DNA of 31,423 nt from CAYXVU01 sp964468725 (GCA_964468725.1 CAYXVU010000050.1:1-31423); one strand, 5' to 3'. Positions 8,337-20,226 are shown, counted from the first letter of the stretch. The notes: generated by a model from the letters alone, not told the origin. Program-made: numbers and translations.

Positions 8337-9881
8337 CTAGGTTTTTCGGTTGCGTGCGTAATACGCCTGAATCCAGCGAAGCGGGTCTTTTACCTCGCGT
8401 CCGATACGCACATCGGGCGCAATCCCTGTCCGATTCACGCCGCCCGCAGGCAGCCGATCAGACGCGGCAATGGTGGGGTAGCCCAACGCCAACCCAAGCT
8501 GCGGGCAACTGAGCGCTTCCGTGATGCGGACGCTTTGATAATCAATCACGCCGCCGGTGTTTTGACCAAACAGCGTGACCTTTTCATTGCGCATCACGGC
8601 GAGGACAAACGCTTCTCCTGCGCTCACAATTGCGCCGTCCATCAGAATAGCCACATGGCGCGGATGCGCGGTAGCAACATCCGGCTGCGGCGGGGGCGGC
8701 GTGACGCCGGGTTCCTCCAACCGAACTAAGACGCCGGGGTTTGCCCGCATTCGCTCGATCAAAGATTTCGGCGGCCAACCATTCTGGGCTATCTGCTCGA
8801 AATAAGCGAGGTTGTCGGGCGATGCCAACACGACACTTCGATCCTCCCTTTCATAACGGCTTGGACGTTTATTCGGGGTAACGATGAGAGGCAATAAGGC
8901 TCGCGTCATCTGCGAACTGCCGCCTTCATCGCCGCGCAGGTCAATGATTAAGGTTTCAGCTTTGGCGAGTTGCTGTTCAAACTGCGTCAGCAGTTGGCGC
9001 AGCACAGACGCATACTGGGGATCGTGCGATGGCACGGAGACGACGAGGGTAGAATCATCCAACGCGCGCATCGTAGGGCGACGCGGATCCGACGGATCAA
9101 TCGCGCCCTCTTGCGCCGGACTGAGCGGATAGGCTTTGCCCCAAGTGGCAGGAGGCAGGTGCAACAGTAGCCCACGACGGAGGGCTGCACCCCCTTGTTG
9201 CCCGCGCAGATAAACTGCCGGATGGCGCGGTGAATGGTCGCGGGCATATACGGTCGCATCATAGGAGCTGTCCGCGAGCTTACGAAAGCGAGCTTTCACC
9301 TGCCCCAAGCGCCAGTCGGCCACATCGCCGGAGAGGAAAAAGGCGACAAACACTTTGCCATGGGCGGGCGTTGCTTGCCGGATGCCGAAGCGTTGTCCGT
9401 CTTTGGCGTACCAAATGCCTTCAATAGGGTCGAGGCGGCGGCGGTTGGCATCCAAGTAGTCGCGCAACTGTTTTTCGGTAGACGCGACTGTTTCTGCCGT
9501 CTTTGCCAGCCGCGCTTTCTCTTCAGCAGACAAGCGCGGGTACTCGCCAATAAACAGATGGCCATCCTGAAAGAAGGCGACAAACTCCTGTAAGACTCGC
9601 ACACAGGCAGCAGGCAAAGCCTGATCCGCTCGCACTCGAAACCGTTCGACCTGCCTTCGATATTCCGCCTCGCGCTTGCCGCGAATCTCGATCTGATACT
9701 TCAAGTAATTCGTCTCCAGTTTGGTCAACAGATTATCGAATGCGGCGCGGCATTGACAGGCGTCGTCTTTCTGCGCGCCACTGGTTCCGGCGCAGAGCGC
9801 GATGACTGCCATCAAGGTGAAGCCGATCTTTTTGGCTAACTGGCGTGCGCCGTCAGATCGTTTTGGAGAGCAAGAGCGCAT
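8337..9881 (-). CDS. Exported S41-family peptidase
   Basis: The protein has 514 residues. The ATG at 9881 is preferred to an upstream in-frame ATG (9917) because AAGGAGGA sits immediately before it. A basic leader and hydrophobic segment (residues 18-36, ending GTSGA) direct export. FFQDGHLF (His108) matches the DGH motif of an N-terminal S41-associated region. The peptidase core has IIDLRGDEGGSSQM (about 312-325), and DGAIVSAGEAF with Ser420 as the likely nucleophile. FGQNTGGV follows, and the C-terminus ends with GIAPDVRI, a phrase common to S41 peptidases (xGxxPDxxV). A lysine in the dyad position is not obvious, so activity is likely but unproven. The gene lies between two ADOP permeases, 62 bases from the next one. 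Confidence 0.88.
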   Translation of the reverse strand: MRSCSPKRSDGARQLAKKIGFTLMAVIALCAGTSGAQKDDACQCRAAFDNLLTKLETNYLKYQIEIRGKREAEYRRQVERFRVRADQALPAACVRVLQEFVAFFQDGHLFIGEYPRLSAEEKARLAKTAETVASTEKQLRDYLDANRRRLDPIEGIWYAKDGQRFGIRQATPAHGKVFVAFFLSGDVADWRLGQVKARFRKLADSSYDATVYARDHSPRHPAVYLRGQQGGAALRRGLLLHLPPATWGKAYPLSPAQEGAIDPSDPRRPTMRALDDSTLVVSVPSHDPQYASVLRQLLTQFEQQLAKAETLIIDLRGDEGGSSQMTRALLPLIVTPNKRPSRYEREDRSVVLASPDNLAYFEQIAQNGWPPKSLIERMRANPGVLVRLEEPGVTPPPPQPDVATAHPRHVAILMDGAIVSAGEAFVLAVMRNEKVTLFGQNTGGVIDYQSVRITEALSCPQLGLALGYPTIAASDRLPAGGVNRTGIAPDVRIGREVKDPLRWIQAYYARNRKT

Positions 9882-10214
9882 CGTCTCCTCCTTATTTGCG
9901 CTCAGACGCGAGCGCAATCATCAAGTTGAGCTTCCCCGTCCACCGCGCTCAGATAAAAATCCCCATTCGTGCCGAGCGCACACCGGCTAGCGGATGCTCC
10001 TGACCCTGCTCAATACACCCATCCGTCAGGTGATCTATCAACCGCCGACTTCCCTTTGTCTCAAGGTCGAGCCTCGATGACTCGCCTATAACGTCTCGGC
10101 TAACCGTTGCGCCTGCCTGTCCCTGCGGCTACCGGGCGATTGCCGTCCGACAGTGCAGAAGCAATCATCAACCTCCGTCAGCAGGCAACTGATTGCGGAT
10201 AACGGACAGGGAAG
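9882..10214. other. Intergenic region between S41 peptidase and ADOP copy 2
   Basis: These 333 bases hold no complete gene. On the minus strand, just upstream of the S41 start, a short open frame ending at a TGA near 9908 reads ALGTNGDFYLSAVDGEA, which looks like protein-coding sequence and may be the tail of a lost gene. No terminator with a T-run is visible. Confidence 0.4.
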
Positions 10215-12656
10215 TTACTCATAACGTAGCGCGACCATCGGGTCTACCCTGGTCGCTCGTCGCGCTGGCAGATAACAGGCAAGCAGCGCGGTCAGCAGCA
10301 GTAGCAAGGCAACGATGAAATAGGTGAGCGGGTCGGTTGCCGTGATTTCGAATAAGAGGCTGCCGAGCAGGCGGCTCAAAGCGAAGGCTCCGGCCAAGCC
10401 AATGGCGAGGCCAATCAACGTCAACACGATGCCGTGCCCGACGATGAGTTTGAGGATGTCGTGCGGCTCGGCGCCGAGCGCAATCCGTATACCGACTTCA
10501 CGGGTTTGCTGACTCACCGCGTAGGAGAGCACCCCGTATAGCCCCAATGCCGCCAGCAACACCCCCATAGCAGCGAACCAGCCGAACAGCACTGCGTAGA
10601 AGCGCGGCTGCGCCACCGTTTGGCTGAGATGCTCCTCCATCGTCATCACCTGATCGACGATGACTCTGCGGTCTACATCAAGGATTTGCTCGCGCAGCGC
10701 CGCCGCTATGTTCAACGGATCGGTCGCCGTGCGAATGACCAGATAGCTGATCGCCCCATGGTTAATCGCGGAATAGGTTTGGCTGAAGGGGGAGTAGAAA
10801 TTCGGCGAGGGCTGCTGACCATATCGTCTAACATCGGTGACGACTCCAATCACGGTCGGGTGCTGGTTTTCGGCTTCTCCCAAAAGCAGCCGTTTGCCGA
10901 TAGGATCCTCGTCCGGCCAGGCTTGTTGTGCCAGATATTGGCTGACCACGACGACGGGCTGCGTCCCAGTAGTGTCGGCATCGGTGAAGAGCCGCCCCTT
11001 CAACAGACCGAGCCTCATGGTTTGAAAATATCCCGGCGTCACCCAATGGTACTCAAGCGTAATTTCTGTGTCCGAATTGCCCGTCAATGGGACTTCCAGC
11101 AAGACGCTCCGTTTGTCGCTTTGCGAAGAGCCTCTCGCCATCGGCAATGCGTCTATCAAGGCCGCCGCCTTCACGCCAGGCAGACTCTGCACGCGCGGGA
11201 GAATCTCCCGCATAAACGCCACCTGCTCAGGCGCGCTTTGCCGCGCCAGCGTGTTGAGGCGCAGGCTCAGAACATTCTCTTCGTCAAAGCCGACATTGAT
11301 GCTTGTCAGACGGACGAAGCTGTTAATCATCAGCCCCGCGCCAACCAGCAAAATCACCGCGAGCGCGACTTCGGTGACCACCAGCAAGCTGCGAAAACCG
11401 CGCAGCGCCCCGACCGCCGTCACCGCGCCTGCTTTCAGAGTTGATTGCAGATCCACTTTTGAAGCCTGCAAAGAGGGCAACAGCCCAAAGAGCAGGCCGG
11501 TCAGCAATGAGGCGGCGAGCGTGAAGAGAAGCACCCGGCAATCAAGGCTGATCTCTTCCATGCGCACCATCCATTTCGGCGTCAGCCAAACGATCACCCT
11601 CAGCAGCCAAGTCACCAGTAACAAGCCGAGCAGCCCGCCGCTCACCGATAGCAGCAAACTCTCCGTCAGCATCTGACTCATCAAGCGGCGGCGATTTGCT
11701 CCCAACACGGCGCGAATCGCAATCTCTCTTTGCCGCCCAACGCCCTGCGCCAGCAGGAGGTTCGCCACGTTGACACAGGCGATCAGTAAGACAAACCCGA
11801 CCGCGCCGAACAGCACCAGCAATGGCTTTTGCGCCTCGCCGACAAAGAAATCTTTGACCGTAACCGCGCTAAGCGCGAGGTCTTGATTACCGGCGTTGGG
11901 AGCTGCTTGTGCCGCACTTTGCAGCATCCCTTCGGCAATCACGCCAAGCTCGGTTTGCGCTTGTGCAAGGGTAGCGGCAGGTTTGAGCCGCGCGATGACC
12001 CTCAACCAACGGGTGTTTGAAGCCGTTATTCGCGTGCCGGGATTGAGCGTAGCCCAAAACTCAACCGGCGGGAAATTGGCCACCAGATCGGTCTTAAAAC
12101 CGGGCGGCATGACGCCGATGATCTCAACCGTATCCTTGTCGGCTCTGACCGTCTGGCCGATGATTTTTGGATCGCCGCCGAAACGCCGTTGCCAGAGGCT
12201 GTAGCTCAAAATCACCAACTGCGGTCTGTTCGGTTCGTCTTCGCCGGGTAAAAACGCGCGACCCAAAAGCGGTTCGACACCTAAAACCGAAAAGAAGTTG
12301 CTGGCGACAGTAGAACCGAGCACAGTCTCCGGCCCGTCCTGATTGTCGAGCGTCAGTTGGCGATAAGCAAATGCCGTCACGCCATCGAACGACTGCGTCT
12401 GCTCGCGCAAAGTATTGAAGGCCGGATAGGAATAGACAGAGGCCGCATTTGCAATGGCAGGGGTTCGCTGAATCATCACTAAGCGATCCGGTTCTTTGTA
12501 CGGCAGCGGTTGCAAGAGGAAGGCGTTGACGACGCTGAAGATAGCCGTGTTGGCGCCGATACCTAAGCCTAAGGTGAGCACGGCAATCAGTGAGAAGCCG
12601 GGTCTTTTGTGAAAGAGGCGAAACGCATGGCGTACATCTTGCAGTAAGGTTTTCAT
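10215..12656 (-). CDS. ADOP-type (MacB/FtsX-like) permease, copy 2
   Basis: The product has 813 residues and starts at ATG 12656 behind AGGAAAAG. It begins MKTLLQDVRHAFRLFHKRPG and has the same two-half layout as the copy at 5851-8274. There is a first helix (about 21-43), a periplasmic MacB_PCD domain with the SLWQRRFGGDPKIIGQTV pattern, and an FtsX domain starting VLFGAVGFVLLIACVNVANL. A second periplasmic region and a second FtsX domain follow, ending LACYLPARRATRVDPM. The two copies agree clearly in motif order and at their ends but have diverged through most of the periplasmic parts, so this is an old duplication or independent acquisition, not a recent tandem copy. No ATPase partner is encoded nearby. 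The transported substrate or role cannot be inferred from the sequence. Confidence 0.93.
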   Translation of the reverse strand: MKTLLQDVRHAFRLFHKRPGFSLIAVLTLGLGIGANTAIFSVVNAFLLQPLPYKEPDRLVMIQRTPAIANAASVYSYPAFNTLREQTQSFDGVTAFAYRQLTLDNQDGPETVLGSTVASNFFSVLGVEPLLGRAFLPGEDEPNRPQLVILSYSLWQRRFGGDPKIIGQTVRADKDTVEIIGVMPPGFKTDLVANFPPVEFWATLNPGTRITASNTRWLRVIARLKPAATLAQAQTELGVIAEGMLQSAAQAAPNAGNQDLALSAVTVKDFFVGEAQKPLLVLFGAVGFVLLIACVNVANLLLAQGVGRQREIAIRAVLGANRRRLMSQMLTESLLLSVSGGLLGLLLVTWLLRVIVWLTPKWMVRMEEISLDCRVLLFTLAASLLTGLLFGLLPSLQASKVDLQSTLKAGAVTAVGALRGFRSLLVVTEVALAVILLVGAGLMINSFVRLTSINVGFDEENVLSLRLNTLARQSAPEQVAFMREILPRVQSLPGVKAAALIDALPMARGSSQSDKRSVLLEVPLTGNSDTEITLEYHWVTPGYFQTMRLGLLKGRLFTDADTTGTQPVVVVSQYLAQQAWPDEDPIGKRLLLGEAENQHPTVIGVVTDVRRYGQQPSPNFYSPFSQTYSAINHGAISYLVIRTATDPLNIAAALREQILDVDRRVIVDQVMTMEEHLSQTVAQPRFYAVLFGWFAAMGVLLAALGLYGVLSYAVSQQTREVGIRIALGAEPHDILKLIVGHGIVLTLIGLAIGLAGAFALSRLLGSLLFEITATDPLTYFIVALLLLLTALLACYLPARRATRVDPMVALRYE

Positions 12657-12777
12657 TCTTTTCCTCGCACAGTGGCGGCGTTCGCAGGAGAGTCAACCGG
12701 GCCGCTGTCATCGCCTGCAAGAGGGTTGCTGATACCAGAATGCTCAACGTCGGGCAGGCTGCTCGGTTCCTGATCTT

Positions 12778-13067
12778 TCACGGAGTCCGCTTCCCCGTCG
12801 TTACGCGCTCCTGTCCTTGATCCAAGACGGCTTCCGTGACCGAACCGTTAACATCTTTTTTGAACGTGGCGGTCGTCGGTCGCCCGCGCATAAAAAAGAC
12901 GGCCTCAGATTCTGGGAAGAGAACGGCGCGTCTGTCCTTGCCAAATCAGTGACTCCCCATCTTTGCTGACCGTAATGAGGTTGGAGCCGAATGGATACTG
13001 TCCGACGTAGGTGTCATAGAGGCGCGGGTCCTTTGCACCGCCAAGCTTGGCGATGCAAAGGTTTCAT
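12778..13067 (-). pseudogene. Collapsed serine hydrolase gene: start codon region fused to C-terminal DUF3471-like domain
   Basis: A GGAGGAAAAGGGG ribosome binding site leads to an ATG at 13067 (MKPLHR). Within 40 bases the sequence switches, through a 30-base palindrome, to the C-terminal domain of a serine hydrolase: KDPRLYDTYVGQYPFGSN, then LITVSKDGESLIWQ. A one-base frameshift follows, then LFPESEAVFF, TTATFKKDVNGSVTEAVLDQ and a TGA at 12778. The same domain with the same order (AYVGKYQLPG, SREGDKLYWQ, TFTFKQNDRGEVTGVELDQG) ends the intact hydrolase at 25669-27051, so this is the wreck of a paralogue. The beta-lactamase core (about 1 kb) is missing. It cannot encode a working enzyme as read. 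Confidence 0.75.
13031..13060. repeat. 30-base near-perfect palindrome at a pseudogene deletion junction
   Basis: The minus strand reads CTTTGCATCGCC, AAGCTT, GGCGGTGCAAAG. The two 12-base arms are complementary except for one position, around a palindromic HindIII-like centre. It sits where the start of the broken serine hydrolase is joined to its C-terminal domain. The right arm (GGCGGTGCAAAG) is in frame with the following codons, so the left arm looks like an inverted copy or a chance partner used in the deletion. Confidence 0.85.
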
Positions 13068-13100
13068 AAAACTTCCCCTTTTCCTCCCTCTTGTGGGATA

Positions 13101-13120
13101 CCTCGCAGCAAGTTGCGAGG
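13101..13120. repeat. Short inverted repeat (7-base stem, 6-base loop)
   Basis: The plus strand reads CCTCGCA, GCAAGT, TGCGAGG. It lies between two pseudogene remnants, just after the stop of one and upstream of the ribosome binding site of the next. There is no T-run on either side, so it is not a standard terminator, although it could act as a weak one. Confidence 0.6.
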
Positions 13121-13140
13121 AGATTCATTATGCGCCTGCT

Positions 13141-13330
13141 TTACGGAACACGTCGCAATGCCCACATCTCGGCAGCTAGAAATTCCGGCTTGTCATTGTT
13201 GTCTGAGAGCAAAACAAACTCTTCAACTGTGCTCCACCCGGTACTCGGAAACGGCGGTCACCGACTTTGTTGATCGCAAACTGCCGTCCGCCCAGTCGGG
13301 CGAAGAGCTGCTCGTTTTGCACTACCAGAT
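13141..13330 (-). pseudogene. C-terminal remnant of a serine hydrolase-type protein
   Basis: In one minus-strand frame the sequence reads LVVQNEQLFARLGGRQFAI, then NKVGDRRFRVPGG. A one-base shift then leads to EEFVLLSDNNDKPEFLAAEM, WALRRVP and a TAA at 13141. The order 'QL..., VGxxRFR, EEFVxxxxNxKxEFL, LRRV-stop' is typical of the C-terminal domain of secreted beta-lactamase-family hydrolases. No catalytic domain precedes it; about 60 bases upstream of unclear origin separate it from the PQQ-type remnant. It is therefore an isolated C-terminal stub carrying a frameshift. The family call rests on pattern, not on a search. Confidence 0.6.
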
Positions 13331-13393
13331 GAGATTACGCAGCCGATATAAGCGAAAGCAGGATAGATGGTTAGAGCGAGAATAAGCGTCAAA

Positions 13394-13761
13394 ATAAGCC
13401 GTGCGCTGCCAAAGCAGTTTGCCGTTGCGCTTGTCAAAACAATAGACGCGCCACAAGTGTTTGGATAAATCGCCTGACATCGCCCCGCCATTCTGCGTCA
13501 AGTTGAGTGCCGATTTCGGGTCGCTGCTGATAGCAGCCGTCAAAAAATTTTATTGCCCCAAACGACCGGGCTGGAATGACCCAACCCCGCGATGGCGGTC
13601 TTCCACTTGATGTTTTGCCCGCTCTCGGCGTTCCACACGGTCGGCAAAGGTTTTCTATCATTGACGCCCGCAGCGTTCGCACCGCGAAACGAAGGCCACT
13701 CCTGCCCTTGCACCGTGAGGGGAAGGGTCAGACAGAAAATCACAAAGCAAATGGTTTTCAT
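13394..13761 (-). pseudogene. N-terminal remnant of an exported PQQ-like beta-propeller protein
   Basis: An ATG at 13761 behind AGAGAGGAG opens a signal peptide (MKTICFVIFCLTLPLTVQGQ) followed by EWPSFRGANAAGV, PTVWNAESGQNIKWKTAI and GLGHSSPVVWGNKIF. This is the classic start of secreted PQQ-dependent-type propellers (PF13360 family). A stop then appears in a run of six T bases (about 13546-13551); adding one T restores LTAAISSDPKSALN and continues through KHLWRVYCFDKRNGKLLWQR up to about 13394. Homology then ends and the rest of the roughly 400-residue protein is absent. The frameshift alone could be a homopolymer sequencing error, but the missing C-terminal three quarters cannot. The 183 bases between its start and the next stop (13945) show no gene. 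Confidence 0.8.
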
Positions 13762-13944
13762 ATCAAAGCTCCTCTCTGGTTTAGAGGCGAATTCAACCTT
13801 CGGTCAGGTTGCCAAACTCTGTGACAACCGGCTCCTTCACGCGCTGATTTGCGCGCTTTCACATACTGAAGAACCGACGCCATACCCGGATCAACATGGT
13901 TTCGGTAATCGGTTGATGTCAGCACCATGTGCTTGCGTAGGCCT

Positions 13945-15489
13945 TCACTTGCTATGTGGCTGACGCGCTAAGTCAAGCGCTAAGGCCATCTCCTGATCTA
14001 TGCCCGCCAACAGGGTGGCAATCGAAGGCTCGACTTGATGATCGGGCTTCAAGCCGCGCGCCGCGTATGGATAACCACTCACGGCCAGGTAATAAGTCAT
14101 CAGCGGCACAGGCACGCCCAGCTTCGTCTGCGGTAAGGTCACGACCGGCACAAACCCGGACGAGTTGCCGTAATAGCCGCCGCCCGATTCTTCGCCGATG
14201 AAGACCGCACGGCGATGAAAATGGGCAAGAGATAAAAACTCAGAGGTGGTAGAAAAACTGCCGCCGTTGATCAGAACGTACACCTTGCCGGAGAAGGTTG
14301 GGGCGCTGGGTTGTTGCATCCCTAGGTTCGGATGTCCGAGGGCGCGAAATCGTCCGTCAGGCCGCGCTTCGGTCATGGCCTCAGGCACGTTGACCGGACG
14401 CGCTGTGTATTTTGAGAATTGGAACGAACGCGCGTTGACGACCAGCTCGTCGTAATACTTGAAAGGGCTTTTAAGCAGATATGAGAGCAATTGTTTGCCG
14501 AGGATATCTTCGCCGCCGCCGTTGTTTCTGAGATCGAGGATCAGGCTTTGCGTTTGATTGCTTTGCAAAGTGGTGAATGACTCTTTGAAAAAGGCGGCCA
14601 GGTTTTTCTTCTTCTCGGCATCCACATACCCGCCGAAAACGCGAATTGTCATCACTGCGGTCTTTCCGTTATCGAGTAATTTCAACTCGCCAGACAACGG
14701 GTTCGGTTGATCCTGTGGGTACTGCGTTTGTGAGGCTGCCCGCAGTTTCGGGAAAGCAAGACCTTCAACTTTGACCTTGATTTCCGATCTGGTCTTCGCC
14801 TCCCGCAAGGTCACTTGATATGGACTGGTCAAATCAAACAGGCTAATCAGGTTCCGAGCAAAGTTCATGCCGCCGATGCGCAGCCGCCGCGATGTTTTCA
14901 CATCGCCGTCGCCGGGAGCGGCTGCCATCATGGTGGCGATGAGTCGCGCCGCTGCGATGCCATTGATTGAGCGAATCTCTTTGCCCGCCAGCGATGCTTG
15001 TTTACCCGGATAGTCGGAGTAATCCCGCAACACATATACCTTGTCGCCCAACACCCTAACCGAAAACGGGAGCAGCGGGGTGTTCGTATCCAGTTGACGC
15101 TGCAACTCGCTGGGTAAGGAAATTCTTGTGTGGCCGCATTTGATTGCCGCGACGGCTGGAGCCAACACCCGATAAAACTCAAACGCGGTCATCGGGCGGT
15201 TGAGCGACTTCGCGGCGCTGTCAAAGATACGATCAAGCGTCGCTTTGGCGGTATACCGATACAGGCCGCTATGCCCTTCTTCGAGCGCCTGACGAGCGAT
15301 CTGAAAATCTTCGCGGAGTTGTTCCGGGGTAAATTTCGGCAAGGCGGTTTCCGTTGGTTGCCAGCGAACCAGTGGCGCTGCAGATTCCGAAATGACGGCT
15401 CGCCAAGCTTGTGCGGAATAACTGCCGCCCAATATTGACAACAACAAGATTACTCGCAAGATTCGTTTCATTCGGCGATTGTTTTGCAT
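13945..15489 (-). CDS. Exported S41-family peptidase
   Basis: The protein has 514 residues. The ATG at 15489 follows GGAGAGGGA directly; a second ATG at 15471 is possible but less well placed. A leader and hydrophobic segment (residues 8-28, ending YSAQA) direct export. KCGHTR (His120) matches the N-terminal GHT motif of this S41 subgroup. The catalytic region has LILDLRNNGGGEDILGKQL (about 316-334), VYVLINGGSFSTTSEF (403-418) and FIGEESGGGYYGN (430-442). The nucleophile lies in the SFSTTSEF stretch, but the exact residue cannot be fixed by eye. The C-terminus ends GLKPDHQVEPSI, the usual xPDxxV signature. It differs from the other S41 proteins here in carrying a long insert (TARPVNVPEAMTEARPDGRF) before the serine region. 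Confidence 0.9.
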   Translation of the reverse strand: MQNNRRMKRILRVILLLSILGGSYSAQAWRAVISESAAPLVRWQPTETALPKFTPEQLREDFQIARQALEEGHSGLYRYTAKATLDRIFDSAAKSLNRPMTAFEFYRVLAPAVAAIKCGHTRISLPSELQRQLDTNTPLLPFSVRVLGDKVYVLRDYSDYPGKQASLAGKEIRSINGIAAARLIATMMAAAPGDGDVKTSRRLRIGGMNFARNLISLFDLTSPYQVTLREAKTRSEIKVKVEGLAFPKLRAASQTQYPQDQPNPLSGELKLLDNGKTAVMTIRVFGGYVDAEKKKNLAAFFKESFTTLQSNQTQSLILDLRNNGGGEDILGKQLLSYLLKSPFKYYDELVVNARSFQFSKYTARPVNVPEAMTEARPDGRFRALGHPNLGMQQPSAPTFSGKVYVLINGGSFSTTSEFLSLAHFHRRAVFIGEESGGGYYGNSSGFVPVVTLPQTKLGVPVPLMTYYLAVSGYPYAARGLKPDHQVEPSIATLLAGIDQEMALALDLARQPHSK

Positions 15490-15534
15490 TCCCTCTCCAT
15501 TTGCAGAAACACTGAAAATGTAAAGCTAGTTTCA

Positions 15535-15639
15535 CCGCCGCAGGTGCAGAGAACGCAAAGAAAGCGCCAAGAGTTTGCCAAAAGGCTTTCTCTCTTTCTC
15601 TTCTCTGCGAACCCTCAGCATTCTCTGCATCTGCGACGG
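15535..15639. repeat. Imperfect inverted repeat, 26-base arms
   Basis: The arm at 15535-15560 (CCGCCGCAGGTGCAGAGAA and on) and the reverse complement of 15614-15639 (CCGTCGCAGATGCAGAGAA and on) agree at 21 of 26 positions. Mismatches are mostly transitions. The spacer is 53 bases and rich in CTCT. It lies between the start of the S41 gene and the decayed metallopeptidase copy. It resembles a small non-coding dispersed element or a decayed hairpin, but no second copy is seen in this window. Confidence 0.5.
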
Positions 15640-15680
15640 CAAACAGGTTTTCAAAACGGCTTGCTTGGAACAGCATTAGT

Positions 15681-15845
15681 CAGGCATCCCAATCAGCTTG
15701 CAGCCTTTGCAAATCCCGGCAGCCTGAAGCCTGAACCTTCGACGACCAGCCAGTCGCCGATTGACTTGCCGCTCCTGAGCCTGTCGGTGATGCGGCGCAG
15801 AACTTTCGGGTTCAGCGCTCTTTTGACACAGCGAAGTCCCTGAAG
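15681..15845 (-). pseudogene. Decayed second copy of the C-terminal end of the metallopeptidase at 19234-20226
   Basis: The nucleotide sequence matches 19250-19415 over about 150 bases with high identity by eye, including exact blocks such as CCAGTCGCCGATTGACTTGC. In protein terms it reads VLRRITDRLRSGKSIGDWLV against VLRRITDTLKSGKSIGDWLV in the intact gene. It then gives VEGSGFRLPG before a two-base deletion breaks the frame. Upstream the match weakens and ends next to the tricorn stop codon at 15854. There is no start codon or catalytic domain. The copy is in the same orientation as its parent, so the tricorn gene lies between two direct repeats. Confidence 0.85.
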
Positions 15846-15853
15846 CTGCAGCC

Positions 15854-19063
<3,210 letters not shown>

Positions 19064-19070
19064 TTTCTCT

Positions 19071-19077
19071 CTCCTTT
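19071..19077 (-). promoter_or_regulatory. Ribosome binding site that fixes the tricorn start at GTG
   Basis: AAAGGAG on the minus strand lies seven bases before a GTG at 19063. The first in-frame ATG (19051) is 19 bases away, too far for this site, and the longer frame from 19156 has no such site. GTG 19063 is therefore the best start. Confidence 0.65.
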
Positions 19078-19233
19078 GAAGCCTCTCCGGGTTTCGCGCT
19101 AAACAGAGCAGACTCGCAGCCTGTGCCAAGAGTGCTGCGCCTGCGGTTAAGTTCAACCGAGAGAGGCCAGTTATTTAGGGCTCTCTATTGTATTGACTGC
19201 ACAACTGCCGCCAGTCTTCTGCACTGGCTCGGC

Positions 19234-20226
19234 TTACAGATTCTTCAGCCAGGCATCCCAATCGGCTTGCAGCCTTTGCAAATTGTCAGGCAGCCCGAAG
19301 CGCGAGCCTTCGGCGACCAGCCAGTCGCCGATTGACTTGCCGCTTTTGAGGGTGTCGGTGATGCGGCGCAGAACTTTCGGGTCAGTCTGCTTTTGAAAAA
19401 GGTAGTCAAGGAAGCCCCGGCACTCCGCGTAAAAGGCCATCATCTTTTGCTGACTTTGCGGGTCGGGCTTGAGATTGATTGCCGATGTTGCTTCGCCGCG
19501 GGCGCGCGCTTCCTGCATCCGTTTGACAATCTCCTGCATCTGCGCCGGGTCAAGGCCGGGATGTGTCATGGTAAACAATTCGCTGAGCGGTCTAATCAGC
19601 TTCGCCGTTTCGCTATCGGCCAGTGACCGCTTCAAACTCTCGCGGCGATTGGCGCTCAGCAATTCATTCTCAAGCAAAATCGCGGCGACTTCATCCAGCC
19701 AGTCCGGCGCATCTCCGCCATAATGAAGTCCCGTTCTCCCGAGGCTTCCTCCCCACAGTGCTTTGGTAAACCAACCGTGCCCGATTTCATGCGCCAGCGT
19801 ACCGAAAGCTTGCTCTTCTCCTCCCATCTGTGCGGCCATTTGGCTCACCGGCAACGGCAATGCCCACACAGCGCCCGCCGCTGTGAGCGAGTTTCTTTGC
19901 TCAGCACTCAGGCTCGCGCCATCGAAAACTGCGACCAGCGGCGGCGCAACCCCGAAGTGGCGGGTGAAGGTCTGCGCCGCATCGGCGATGGCCTTCAACA
20001 TTTTTGGAGCCAGCGCCGAGTTGGCGGTATAGAGCCAAACCAATTGGTTCGTGAACCCTTTGACGCCTTCCATACCAGATATTTGCGGAGGCTCTTTCGG
20101 TTGCGCAGGCTCCTGGTGCTGCGGCTTGGTTGGCGCAACAAAACGGCTGGCAATCACTCTGTCTTGAGGCAGGATACCCGAGCCAATCAGCAACGAGGCA
20201 ACCACCATTAACGATTTGTAGGTCAT
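19234..20226 (-). CDS. Exported HExxH zinc metallopeptidase
   Basis: The protein has 330 residues and begins at ATG 20226 behind AAGGAGAAAG. A signal-like leader (residues 5-19) is followed by a proline-rich linker (KPQHQEPAQPKEPPQ). The zinc site is TLAHEIGHGWF with His146, Glu147 and His150, and the downstream WLDEVAAIL gives Glu179 as the probable third ligand, which would place it among gluzincins. The remainder (about 180-330) is helical with a coiled-coil-like stretch (IVKRMQEARARG) and ends in a compact C-terminal part (KSIGDWLVAEGSRFGLPDNL) that is also found as a decayed copy at 15681-15845. No substrate is known. It precedes the tricorn gene in the direction of transcription by about 170 bases and may be expressed with it. 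Confidence 0.82.
   Translation of the reverse strand: MTYKSLMVVASLLIGSGILPQDRVIASRFVAPTKPQHQEPAQPKEPPQISGMEGVKGFTNQLVWLYTANSALAPKMLKAIADAAQTFTRHFGVAPPLVAVFDGASLSAEQRNSLTAAGAVWALPLPVSQMAAQMGGEEQAFGTLAHEIGHGWFTKALWGGSLGRTGLHYGGDAPDWLDEVAAILLENELLSANRRESLKRSLADSETAKLIRPLSELFTMTHPGLDPAQMQEIVKRMQEARARGEATSAINLKPDPQSQQKMMAFYAECRGFLDYLFQKQTDPKVLRRITDTLKSGKSIGDWLVAEGSRFGLPDNLQRLQADWDAWLKNL
19250..19415. repeat. Parent copy of the direct repeat flanking the tricorn gene
   Basis: This segment encodes the last roughly 55 residues of the metallopeptidase and is duplicated, in the same orientation, at about 15681-15845. The two copies are 3.57 kb apart and bracket the tricorn gene. Confidence 0.8.

Noticed and set aside
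12124..12747. Minus-strand open frame of 207 codons
   Set aside because: It overlaps the start of the second ADOP permease in another frame and has no domain.
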